From assembly GCF_000220395.1 (NCBI RefSeq), contig NW_004087264.1:9132-37083 (forward strand): a stretch of DNA of 27,952 bases. Direction: 5' to 3'. Of this stretch, positions 11,531 through 23,636 are shown in pieces. The stretch comes from Ichthyophthirius multifiliis. Taxonomy: Eukaryota > Ciliophora > Oligohymenophorea > Hymenostomatida. Below the pieces are notes generated by a model that was not told where the DNA came from, searched no databases, and saw nothing but the letters and a program-made list of their open reading frames with translations. How positions within the stretch are numbered: the stretch's first letter is position 1; every line of letters starts with the position of its first letter. The translations under genes were made by a program, and so were the position numbers.

Positions 11531-13314
11531 TATTATTATTATTATTATTATTAATGATATCATTTTCCAATTATTTTTGTTAGAAGCTATTTTTCTTTTA
11601 TAAATTTCCTTAATAAAAAGTCGTATTTCTTCTTTGTATTTCAGCTTAAATAATATTTTAAGTTGCTATATGACCTTCTATGGTACTTCTTCTTGCTTCA
11701 TATTCTATCTTGCTTTTTATTTCTTGTAAACTTTGAATAGCTTCTTGACTTTCTCTAAGCATTTTTTCTCTTTATTTATAATTAGCATTTAAAAATTTAT
11801 CATTAATGCATTATTAATTAATTTATTCATTTTAAACTAAATAAAGCTTTTATAAATAATTCATTTCGTTAGCATTTTTGAAGAGGATTTGTAAATTACT
11901 TTATTTTTATTTTTCGTCTGTTTATACACTATATTATTTATCGAGTTTTTATTAAATATGTGCAGGGGTTAAATCTTATATTAAAAATTACTTATATTCT
12001 TATATTTGTTATATTTATTTTTATATTCGAACTTCATTTTCTTAGTCTCTCATTTGTAAAAGTTTTATTGTTTATTTTATTAATTAAGGTGATTCGTTTA
12101 GTTAACGCATAAAATTACTACGGGATATTTTAAATATTATTCCTTTTATACTTTCGCATTTTAATTTGAACTTTCTTTTGTTTAATTTTAATAAATATTC
12201 TTCGCCTACAAATTCGCTTTATGAAATTAATTTTATCTTTATTTTTTTGTTTTTTTGATTTTGATTTTTTTTTCTTTTTTTTTTATTACTTTTATTTCTT
12301 TTGATGCTTTAGGTATTGCATATTTATTTAATGTTGAAAAATTTAAAATACTTTCTTTTTATTTATCTTCATTTTATTTTTCTATTTTCTCGATTTTTTT
12401 ATACAACTAAATAAAATAAAATTATAAAAAAAATAAAAAAAATAAAAAAAAAAATATTAATATAAAAATATTTAAAAAAATCACTCCATAATCTCCTTCT
12501 TTAATAATAATAAAAAAATCCGATATATCATTTTCATTATAAATAATATCGTTTTTAGCCACATTTTAGGAAATACAATTCATATAAATATTTCTTAAAT
12601 ATCTATCTTACCATTTTTCAAAAATTTGAATTTTTTTCAAAAAATTAATTCCATTTTATATTTTAATGATCTCATGTTCCTTTAAAATTTCCTAAAAAGT
12701 TTATTTACTCAACCATGCTACATGAGTATTTTATAAACACTTTATTGTTACAGTTCTTTTCTCATCGTTCAAAAGAGCTATTTCTCCAAAACCATTTCCA
12801 TCACTTAGTTTAGCTTCCAAAATTGTTTCTTAAAAGTTTTCTAGTTTAGAAACTGAGCCAGGTAACATATTTAATTAGCTTCTATTATTTTTTTCCTTTT
12901 TTTTAACTATTGGGATTTAATCTTATTTTTGGTCATCTTAATCTTTTATTATTTTTTCGTTTTGGACTTTTCGGTATCTCTTAAATACACCTACTTCTCC
13001 TTATATTATTACATAAAAATTATCACCAAACTGTCCTTATCTAAATATTACTGAATCAGTTTCGTAAAATTTATATTGCATATATTTACAACATAGCTTT
13101 ACAACGTTTTAAGTTTCAGGCATTTCTAAATAATTTTTGAAAAATTGGAGGTTTTAGACCATAATTTGTAAATCATTTAATTATTTTTATGTGCGGGAAT
13201 CACAAGGAGTATCAAGGATTTTTTTTATCATTTTTAACTATTATTTTATTTATTTTAATTATTTTGGTATTTGGTAATTATTTTTACATTTATTTCTTTT
13301 TGGAATTCTTCCAT
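11010..13314 (-). CDS. Protein with two tandem cyclic-nucleotide-binding domains, minus-strand paralogue
   Basis: Exons on the minus strand: 13314-13288, 13237-12485, 12406-12290 and 12236-11010 (about 707 residues); introns are 50, 78 and 53 nt. CNB-A: LCCKYMQYKFYETDSVIF, DNFYVIIQGEVGVFKR, a long basic insertion, then the intact cassette GNGFGEIALLNDEKRTVTI. CNB-B: NDIIYNENDISDFFIIIKEGDYG, then LISQSEFVGEEYLLKLNKR. A coiled-coil segment follows (EAIQSLQEIKSKIEYEARR). Next comes an Asn-rich tail with IIGLKEKNRKY and IPIPSE, which matches SIGLKEN and IPNIPD in the plus-strand copy. Introns fall at the same places as in the paralogue: after the first few residues (both 50 nt), after the GEYA/GDYG motif, and just before IKIL/IKLI. 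The last exon has two compensating one-base frame changes, one inside the AAT repeat (about 11531) and one near 11300. Predicted role: cytosolic cAMP/cGMP sensor; partner unknown. Confidence 0.87.
11491..11553 (-). repeat. ATT/AAT microsatellite coding for polyasparagine
   Basis: A long ATT run on the plus strand reads as AAT (Asn) codons on the minus strand, inside the CNB paralogue. One extra A near 11531 shifts phase in the middle of the run. The downstream protein keeps paralogue similarity only if the phase changes here, so this is either repeat slippage or a sequencing error. Confidence 0.75.
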
Positions 13315-14344
13315 TTTTTTAGTTTAGGATTTTTTTTTATTTTTTTTTAATAAATATGTAAAACTCTTGTATATTGTATATATTTTTAGTTTGTATTAAA
13401 AAAAAAATATTTATTATTATTATTTTTTTTATGTGAATATTTTTTTTTTTTTCCTAAATTTATTAAGATTGTTTAATAAAAATCTTACAAAAATGAAATA
13501 CATATTTTGTTTTATATATATAAATAAAAATTTATTTACTTATGATATATATAGAAAAATTATCTTTTAATATATAAAAAAAATACTTAATAATCTAATA
13601 AATAAAACAAAATAAAATTAAAATGTATTTGATAAAATAATTTATTATTAAAATTAAAATTTTTTTTTAAAAAAAAATAAAAATATTCTCCATAGAATCT
13701 AATATTTAAAATTTTCATAATAATTAACAAAAAATAAATATTATAAGTTAGATTTTTAATAACTAATAAGAATTTGATAAAAAAAAAAAATAATATAAGA
13801 AAATAAAAGATTAAATATTATTATAATAATTGATTATTATAATTTAGTATTTGTTTTAAAAAATGTTTCCATAAAAATTAAAAAAAAAATTTTTAAGTAA
13901 AATTTTAAAAATTAAAAAGAATTTTATAAAAAAAATATTTTATTAAAAAAAAAAAAAAAAAAAAAATTTTTTAATATTTTTAAAAATAAATATAAGTAAA
14001 GAGAAAAACATAATTTATAATTATATATTTAAACAAAAAGTAATATCAAATAATAATAATTTATAATATACAATTAAATAAATAAATAGATTTTATAATA
14101 AAATTATTTTTGCAATAAATTTTATAATAAATTAATATAATTTTTATATATTTTATTTAATATAAGCTTTTGTAAAAATTATCATTGAATAATTATAATT
14201 TTATTGATATAAATACTTATTTAAATGGATATTAATAATAAAAAATATAACTATAATAAAATAAAGATATTTTTATTTACTATTGAACAAATTATATAAA
14301 TAAAGAAAAGATTATATACTTTATAATTATATAACAATAATATA

Positions 14345-14395
<51 letters not shown>

Positions 14396-15863
14396 TATAT
14401 TATTTATTATAATAAATATTTTTTTTATATATTCTTTATTTATCTTCATCTTCAAATTAATTCTTAAAATTTTTATTTCAATTAAACAAATAATTTTAAT
14501 TATATTTTTAAAACTAAGAAAATATAAACTAATATATATCTCAAATAAAAAAAAAAAAATATGTATTATAAAAAAAATTAATATATAAATAAATTTATTT
14601 ATTAAAATAATAAATATGGTTTTTATTTAATAAAATATACATTTAATTTATATTTTGAAGATTAATAAATATCAAATATAATTTATAATTTTTTAAAATT
14701 AATTTATATTTTAAAAAAAAAGTCTTTTATAAATTTTTTTTCGCAATATAACTTTTGTAGGTATTATTGATACTGAAATCTCGATTTCTGTAAAAGCATT
14801 ATTTTTAAATTTATAACCCTCACATATTTTCTTATCATTTTAAATTCATAAAATTAATTTATATTATTTTTATTAATATATTAATTATATATAATAATAT
14901 ATAAAATAAATATTTTTTTAATGTTGATTCTAAAATATCTATATTTTAATTTCAATTATTTTATCCTAATAATAAATAAATATTTTTAAGATTATATAAA
15001 AATTAATGAATATAATATTTAATTGTTAAAAAAGTACATATGATGTTTTATAAACCCACACTGCGATTTACTTATATGTGAATATAAACTATAATAAAAA
15101 AAAATATTTTATTAATATTTATATATATTTAAATATAATAATTTAAAAAAATATTATATCAAATAAATAAAATTATATATAATTTAGTTAATTTTAATAT
15201 ATAAATATTAAAATGCAGAAATAATAGAAAATATTTAAAATATATAAAGTAATACTTAACATTTTAAAATAAATTATTTAAAAAGTAAGATGATTAAAAT
15301 TTATTGTATAATAGTATATAATTAATATAATTTTTGAAATACTATAAAAATAAAAAAGCATCATATAATTGAAATTTATATGTATGATGTAATTTGAAAA
15401 AATATATTCTAATGGAAAAATATTATTTTATTAAACTATAAATATGAATATATTAAAAATATTGATTTATTAAATTATATTTAATATTTTTTTTTTTATA
15501 AAATCGTATTTAATTTCTATTTGCTTAAAAAAAAATATTGTTAGATTAAATTGAAAAACTATCATTTTTAAAAATTCCATTTTATTTTAAATACATGTAT
15601 ATGTTAATATAAAAATTATATATTTTGTATGGTTATTTTTTTAATAATTTTAAAAATAATTAAATATTTTTGTAATATATATAATTTTTTTTTAGAGAAA
15701 TAATATTAAAAGCAAACACATTTATTTTTACATAATGGATAAAATATTATTTTTAAATATGTAAATTTGTACTTTTTATGTTTTTTAAATAATAAAAATA
15801 GCAATCAAAAAATGATTTATATTTATAAATACATTAAAAAAAAAATGATTGTCTACAATTTAA
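13315..15863. other. 2.5 kb A+T-only spacer, largest gap in the window
   Basis: No reading frame with gene-like codon texture was found on either strand. Most of it is A/T runs and TA-rich sequence, with an ATT microsatellite at 14345-14395. Two slightly more G+C-rich patches stand out, at about 14750-14850 and 15033-15080; neither matches an RNA or protein I recognise. It lies upstream of the minus-strand CNB gene and downstream of the RNase T2 gene. Confidence 0.55.
14345..14395. repeat. ATT microsatellite, non-coding
   Basis: About sixteen tandem ATT triplets with no surrounding coding frame, unlike the AAT/TAA repeats at 2942, 10513 and 11491, which lie inside genes. Confidence 0.85.
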
Positions 15864-16633
15864 TCAATAACTATATTTAGTTTTAAATTCTCCTAATACA
15901 ACATTTTCGTCACAATTAGTTTTTTAGTAAGGCATAAGCAGTCACTTGGTTATTAACTAAGATTTAAGCAAAAATCAATAGAATATAAAAAGTGTTTTCC
16001 ATCAACAATTTAACAGACACCAAGTACTCCATTTCCCAATTATCCCTTAAGTGCCTATATAATGTCATTATATTTATATTATTTTTCATCACTAGGAGTA
16101 ATACCTACGTTTCTCAAAATAGCTAATGGTTCATATTTCTTAAGAACTTCAAGAGACATTCTAAAGTAATCATTCATGTATTTTTTTGTTGAGATTTACA
16201 ATTATTATTCTTAATTATCATTCCAGCATGTTCCGTGTTTTTCCCATTCATGTTTTCTGAAAGTTTCAGTAGAGTCATAAATTCCAGTCCAATATTGATT
16301 TAAATCTTAAAGAATATCTTATTCGATTAAAGTGGAATCATAAATTATTTTTTAACAATTTTATTAATATTTGCATTAATCTTAAGAAGTTCCAGTAGGC
16401 CATACACCATGTAAGTTAAAATGAGTTCCATCAAAATCTATTAAGTCTTATTTGTTGCATTTTTTAAATTTACATAAAGAACCAGGCCATTCGATTTCTA
16501 CTTAGTAGTAAGTATATTCGATTTTATTTAAAGATGATTAGATAATTTAAGAGTCTTAAGATTTTGGGTAAAATTTATAAATTGCAAAAATTAAGGCCAA
16601 AATTGCGAATATAGATAAAAATGTTTTATTCAT
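15864..16633 (-). CDS. RNase T2-family secreted or lysosomal ribonuclease
   Basis: From ATG 16633 to TGA at 15866-15864, about 256 residues. The first 20 residues (MNKTFLSIFAILALIFAIY) form a signal peptide or anchor. Both catalytic segments of RNase T2 are present: CAS I as NLHGVWP (His75; Val replaces the common Leu) and CAS II as EWEKHGTCW (Glu131, His133). Several Cys residues fit the family's disulfides, and GVCQIVDGKHFLYSIDFCL is typical of the C-terminal strand. The enzyme cleaves RNA through a 2',3'-cyclic phosphate, in lysosomes or outside the cell. Near the 3' end the frame changes by one base at a run of six A's (about 15923-15928), after which CDENVVLGEFKTKYSY leads to the stop. 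Without the change the frame runs on into A+T spacer, so an undercalled A is likely. The gene is divergent from the cysteine protease at 17392. Confidence 0.92.
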
Positions 16634-17391
16634 ATTTTTTTATTTATTTTTTATTTTAAATCAGGTTATATGATATATTTTTTATACTATTTTATATTTA
16701 TAAAAAAATAAAAATAAAAAAATTGTATATATATTATTTTAATATTCACTTTTAAAAAAAATATTTTTATTTAGAATTTCAATAGCTATATTTAATATAA
16801 AATTATTTTATTAATATTTAATTAAAAGATTTTTAATTAAATTTTACATTATAAAAATTATTAATCTATAAAATAAATATTAAGTATATTAAAATAAATA
16901 TATATTAAAAATTTAGATATATATATATATATTTTATATAATAATATATATATATATTTCTTTATATTTATAATCATATTTTAATATAAATTAATTTATG
17001 TATTTTTTTTTTTAAATTAATTTAATATTTTTCATTATTTAATAATTTTACTTATTTTTTAAAAGCATTTTTAAAATTTTCATTTTTTTTTATTTATTTT
17101 TCCAAATGCTTTTTTTATTTAATATATTTTTTAATTATTATACTAAAAATGTTTTATTTTTATATATATTTTTTTATTTTAATTAATTTATATATTAATA
17201 TATTTAAATAATAATTATTTTTATATATATATTTAATAATTATTTTTTTCAACTTCTTTTAAAAATCAATTTTATTAATTTGTATGTTCTTTAATATTAT
17301 AATCTTAATTTTATTTTTAAATTTCTAACAATTTAAAAATTATATAAATTACATATATATATAAAAATATTATAAAAAAATTAAAATATAA
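16634..17391. other. A+T-rich divergent promoter region
   Basis: 758 nt between the ATGs of the RNase T2 gene (minus) and the cysteine protease gene (plus). It is rich in T and A runs with TA stretches (about 16918-16958). No specific promoter element can be called. Both promoters must lie here. Confidence 0.6.
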
Positions 17392-18375
<984 letters not shown>

Positions 18376-18691
18376 TTTTGATAATGAGTTAATTATTAAA
18401 AATTACATACTATTATATATATTTAAATAGTTACATACTATTTTTTTTTTAAAAAAAAATCATTTAATTTTTTATAAATTGTAAGTGGTTTTAATAATTT
18501 TTTTTGTCTAAATTATGTTCTTTTTATTATAATTTTTTATTTTCTTTTTAATAAATAGTATATATTAAAAATAAATGAATATATAAGTTATTATATATAA
18601 ATTATAATTATTTTGAAAAAGTAAAATATTTGTTGAATATTAAAAAAAAAATAAAAAAATAAAAAAATTTAATATTTTTTTAAATTAATAT
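18376..18691. other. Spacer between convergent genes
   Basis: A+T-rich, containing an 11-nt direct repeat TTACATACTAT at 18403 and 18431 just after the protease stop. No gene is seen. The 3' ends of the cysteine protease (plus) and the long coiled-coil gene (minus) meet here. Confidence 0.6.
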
Positions 18692-20535
18692 TCAAAAATT
18701 ATTTTTTTTATTTAAAGCTATATTTTTTTTTTCGTTTTAAATATAAAGTTAATTTTCTTAGAATTTTTAATTAGTATCATTAATAGATCCCAAAAATTAT
18801 TTTAAATGTATTTATTAATTTATTTATAAATTTTATTATTAATTTTAAAATAAATTTTCGTTATTAATTTTTTTTTGTTAATCTTTTTTTTAAAAGAATT
18901 TAAAAGAACTTCCTGTTTTCATTTAATCGGTTTAATTAAATATTTTAGAAATATTAAAATCATTATAAACATCATTATTATTATTAATATTATTATTTTA
19001 TTATTATTCTATTTTTTTTTCTTATAGCCTAGGTTATTAAAACAAATGAATCGGTTATTTTTACATAAGTTAGTCGAAATCGTAATTAATTAATTATTAT
19101 TTTTTATTTTAAACTTAGTTTTGTATTAAATTAAGTTAGAATTTCTATTCATAAATTAATTATTGTTTTATAAATACATTTTTCTATTATTCTTCAATTT
19201 CCTATTCTTTTTAAAGAATTTTTACTTCTTCTCCGTTAATATTATTTTATTAATTCGTTTGTAAATCATCTTAGATTTAATCCAATTTTTTTATTTAATT
19301 TTCTCTTTCTTTTTTCATTTACATTTATTAATTAAATTCAATTTCTTATTTTTTATTATTTAGCATTTTTTCCATTAAATCCATTTTTTCCTAAACCTAT
19401 GCATTATTTTTTCCAAATTATTCTTTCATATTTAAAAATAAATAATTTTATCTCTCATATTCTTTATATTTTTATTCATATTCGATTTAAATTTCTTATC
19501 TTTCATTTTCGAGTTTTAATTTTTCTTTTTCGTAAAGTATTTACTCATTTTATAACAAATTTTTATTTTTTTCATTTAATTCATTGAGATGTGTTTATGC
19601 ATCGTTTAATTTTTAATATTCGTTTTTGATCATTTCCTTTTCTTTTTTAAGATTTTCGATTATTTAAATTTCACTATTATTTAATTTTTCTTTTATTTTT
19701 TAAATTTAATCCTTTTCGTTTTCTATAAATTATCTTTCTGCTAATAATTTTTTCTCGAGTTCTTTTATTTCTAATTCTTCTTATTATTCTTTTAGTTCAT
19801 CGTTTTCCTTTAATTGTTAAGTTAATTATATATTAACACTATCAGGTATATGGATTAATATTTATTCTGTTAATTTATCTATTTATTCTTTGTTTGTTTT
19901 GAAGCTTATTTCTTAGAATAATGTTTCATTTTGTTTTTCCAATTGTTAATTTAATAAAGAAATATTTTTTTCGTGAGCCTATTCCACTTTCAATTATTGA
20001 ATTTAAAAAATTTTGCGTTATTCTTCCATTTCTTTTAAAAAAATATTTCGTAAATTATCAAATTATTCCTTTAAAAGGGTATTTGCTTCTTCTTACATTT
20101 CAATGCTTTTTTGCCTTTCGAATTTCAATATTTCCTCATATTTTTATTTCAAACTTACTAATTGTAAATTATATGTATTTTGTAAATTTTCAGTTTCTTA
20201 CTTTATTTATTCAATTAATTTTTAGTTAATTTCTTATCGCGGGTCTTTTAATTTATTTATAGGACTAGCAAAAAAATTTAATTCAGTGTTTATCAAATTA
20301 ATTTTATTTTTTTATTGATTGTTATCTAATGTACCACCCAAATTAAAAAATTAATCTTTATCAATACTAGATGAGTTTTCTTTAAAATTATTTTTCTTAT
20401 TTGTAGTTTAAAAACTTCCATTAATTTACAAATTTTAGTATAAAGACATAGGAGTTTTAGAAATTGACGGTGCTTAATCATTCTAGTCGTTTTCTAATTA
20501 TCTATAATCAAGCTTTATTTTAAACAAAAATAAAT

Positions 20536-20597
<62 letters not shown>

Positions 20598-20989
20598 GTA
20601 TAATACTTGACTCCGAATTCGCGGTTGAGTTATTCTTTTATCCTTTTCTTAATCATTTTTTTAATAAAACTAAGATTTTCTACGAATTTCATCTCCTTCT
20701 AGTTAATTGTTTTTCTATTATAAAATAGATAAATTAGTTGATTTTTTGTTTTTATCTAAATCTTTAGCGATTTGTTCAAAAAAATCATTATCATTATCTT
20801 TATCTCTATTTTGTTAATACAGATTATCATTTTTAGAATTAGAATTTTAATTTCTTTAATTTCTTTATGTATTTTTTTATTCTTCAATATTATTATTACT
20901 TTGACTTACTTTTTAATTAGATATATCGTTTCTTTATTTTTTTTGTTTTCCAATGAATTTATTATATCATCTAAATCAAAATCTTACAT
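18692..20989 (-). CDS. Long coiled-coil protein (about 734 residues), function unknown
   Basis: Two exons on the minus strand, 20989-20607 and 20512-18692, with a 94-nt intron (20606-20513) that is mostly a TA microsatellite. The start MQDFDLDDIINSLEN is acidic. The next 200 residues are disordered and Asn/Gln/Ser-rich. A heptad-rich coiled coil follows over about 350 residues (for example KELEKKLLAERQFIENEKD, and LKQKYEEILKFERQKSIEM). The Gln/Asn-rich tail ends at TGA 18694. In exon 1 the frame changes by one base at an A8 run about 40 nt after the ATG (close to 20940); the later frame carries the clear coding texture. I recognise no family with confidence. A basal-body or transition-fibre coiled coil is possible from architecture alone (acidic start, central coil). 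The plus-strand readings of this region are T-rich and hydrophobic because they are antisense to it. Confidence 0.8.
20534..20590. repeat. TA dinucleotide microsatellite inside an intron
   Basis: A nearly perfect TA run that makes up most of the 94-nt intron (20513-20606) of the minus-strand coiled-coil gene. This explains why that intron is almost twice the size of its neighbours. Confidence 0.85.
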
Positions 20990-21158
20990 GTTTTTTTGTA
21001 ATAAATTAAAAAGTTTTATTTTTTTAATATAAAAATATATATTATATTATTTTAAATTTATAATTTTTATATTTTATATAAATTTTTGTAATTTTTTGCT
21101 TTGTTTCAAAACTAAATAAGCAATTTATTTATTTTTACATGAAATAACTATACAAAAA

Positions 21159-22930
21159 TCATAAATGTCTTTTTTTCTATAAAGAAGCTTCTTTTGAAGC
21201 TTCTCTAATTTAATTTCTCTACTAATTAGTTTAAAACCAAGTTTTTTTTGGTTTGTTTAAAATATCATCTTAAAACTTGATTAAGTTTTCTGCTTTTTTC
21301 ATTTCCATTTCTGCTTTTCTTAATTATCTTTCAGCCTATTCTTCATCTATAACCCTTTCGATTTCCCTTTCAATTCCTTTAATTTTATCTTAATAGCTTT
21401 TCAATATATCTTCAGGAATACTAAATTTCTTCATAGCCGAATCTTAATTTTCCTTAAGCATTTTTTTCAGACTTTTAAGTTCTTATTCAGTCCCTAAAGT
21501 GAGCGAAACTCCCTCTTTTCCTGCTCTTGCAGTTCTTCCTACTCTATGTATGTATCTTGAAACTTCAGTAGGAAGTTCATAATTAATAACTGCTTTTAAG
21601 CCTTAAATATCTAGCCCTCTGGCTGCTAAATCTGTGGCCATTAAGTACGAGTATTTTCCTTCTTTAAAATCTGTGAAGGCTTGAATTCTTTGGTTTTGGG
21701 TCATATTTCCATGTAGTTCACAGACTGATAGTTTGAAAAGCCCGAAAATAATTGCCATGCGGTGACATTATTTTTTTGTTTTAAAAAAAATTACTGTTTT
21801 ATCTTTGTAGAATTTGGCTGCAACTGCCAATAGAGAAGCTTCACGCGTATTTTCGAATGGAATTTTAAGCATTTTTTATGTTAGTTTATCGTTTGTGCTA
21901 TTACTTGCGTTTATTTTTATCCTAACAGGCTTCTTAAGAGCTAAATCAATCAAAGATTAAACACTATCATTCAATGTAGCAGAAAAAAGAAGAGTTTGTC
22001 TATCTCTGCTGCAATTTTAGAGAATTTCCTTTATTTCGCTTTCAAAACCTAATTCTAATTATTTATCCGCCTCATCAAAAACCAGTATTTCTAAATTATC
22101 TAAATCCACACATTTAGAATTTCTTAAATGATCTATAAGTCTTCCAGGAGTAGAAATTATCAAGTCAGGAAATCTTCTTAATTCAGCTTCTTATTTTTGC
22201 ATTGAAACGGCTCCAATTATTAGACAGGCTCGAAGTTTGGTATATGTATTTAGTTTAGTGAAAAAATCGAAACATTAAAATGCCAATTCACGAGTAGGGG
22301 TTACTATTACAGCTTTGGAGTAATTTGTGTATTGGGAATGATAGTATTTTAGAGTATAGGAATTAAAAATGCAGCCGTTTTCCCAGAACCAGTTAAAGAA
22401 CTTGCGAGTATGTCTTTTCCTTATAAAGATGGAGGAATTGATAATTATTGAATTTGTGTAGGATTTTCATATTCCATTTCATCTATAGCTTTTAGTAAAG
22501 GTTTTATTACACCTAATTATTACCACGTTTTTTACGGGGCTTTTTTTATTAGTAGTTTTTATTGTTTTTTTTTTAGTTCCTAATTTTTTATTTATGTGGA
22601 TTAAGTCTTTTCTTGTGGGATATTTTCTTCTTCTTCTTATTCTTCTTCTGATGATTTTTCTATATCTAATGTTTATTTTACACGTTTTTGCATTCTTTTA
22701 ACTTTTTATTCAGTTGTAGTAGAGCGGTATGTGTGCTCGAGTTTTGTTTAATCAAGGACTTGTGCTTTTAGTTATTGGGAAAAATCAGATTGATTGTTTG
22801 TGGGTATCGATAATCCAGAAAAAAAATCGGTTTTTTTGGGAATAAATGCTTCTTGGCTGTCTGAGTCTTAATCAGAATTTGAATAATTGCTTGATTTGTT
22901 TGAATTTATATCTATGTATAGATCAGTCAT
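21159..22930 (-). CDS. DEAD-box ATP-dependent RNA helicase, Drs1/DDX27 type
   Basis: About 590 residues, ATG 22930 to TGA 21161-21159. The N-terminal 130 residues are acidic and Gln/Lys-rich. Then all helicase motifs appear in order: Q motif (YENPTQIQ), motif [12 protein letters not shown] (Lys184), Ia VTPTRELAF, Ib [22 protein letters not shown] (DEAD at 22076-22065), [36 protein letters not shown] and [12 protein letters not shown]. The KTKKQCHRM and [12 protein letters not shown] segments and the RLIDHL motif match Drs1/DDX27, which acts in 60S ribosomal subunit assembly in the nucleolus. The basic Lys/Glu coiled tail is also usual for that group. The frame changes by one base in a short A4 run (about 22353-22350) between motifs I and Ia; both sides are clearly the same protein. 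The gene is followed 170 nt later by the coiled-coil gene on the same strand. Confidence 0.93.
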
Positions 22931-23125
22931 TTTTATTTTAATTTTTAGTATTTTATTTTTTTATTTTTGTATGTAAATTTAACCTCTAGTTTTAATTTTT
23001 TATATATTATTTTATTTTTTTATTAAAAAATATTCTAAATTAAGACATAAATAATAACAATTATATATAGTTTTTCTTCCTTTTAATTTTTTTTTTTTGT
23101 TCGAACTGTTTATATTTTATTTTTT

Positions 23126-23527
23126 TCATTTTTTTTCTTTATTTAAATGCTTTTTGAGTAATAATTAACCTTCTTCAATAGATTTTTATTTATTTTATAA
23201 ATTTTTTTCATCAATTCTTTTAAAAAATAATTAATTTTAATATAAAAAATATGTTTATTTTATTTAAAAATACTGCTGTTATGTTTAAGTCTGGAAAAAA
23301 TTAAGTATTGAAGCTTATGCTTTAAAATTTTTGTATATTTTATTTTTTTAAAAAATTAAAATTTATTTACAATAAAATGTTCCTGCTATTATTAATCCAA
23401 TTACTATAAAAAGTTTTGCTGATGTACGTTAAAATTTATCATCGTAATCATGTAAATTTTAATTAAGTTGTGAGTTTTTAGCTTTTGTTTCTTTTAATTT
23501 AGTTAAAATCATACGTGGTCTAACCAT
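23126..23527 (-). CDS. Small one-pass membrane protein, unrecognised
   Basis: ATG 23527 to TGA 23128-23126, 133 residues if uninterrupted. The start MVRPRMILTKLKETKAKNS is basic and hydrophilic, residues 20-37 are polar, and LFIVIGLIIAGTFY (about residues 40-53) is a single membrane segment. This fits a small tail- or signal-anchored protein. The stretch 23370-23320 is a 51-nt GTAAAT...AAAG sequence of pure A+T that is very likely an intron. It is a multiple of three with no TGA, so the frame is the same either way and the spliced product would be 116 residues. The C-terminal part is Gln/Lys-rich and less convincing. I do not recognise the family. Confidence 0.6.
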
Positions 23528-23603
23528 TTTATATTGATGTATTTTATATATGATAATATAAATTAATTTTTTTTTTTTTTTCAAAAAAAAATATATATAT
23601 AAT

Positions 23604-23636
<33 letters not shown>

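Noticed and set aside
19399-21032. Several plus-strand hydrophobic open frames that look like membrane proteins
   Set aside because: They are antisense to a coiled-coil gene. Lys/Glu/Gln codons read backwards give Phe, Leu, Ile and Ser, which mimics membrane segments.
21187-21208. Perfect-looking palindrome AGAAGCTTC...GAAGCTTCT
   Set aside because: It encodes the repeated EASKEAS peptide at the end of the helicase. Codon repetition explains it without a regulatory site.
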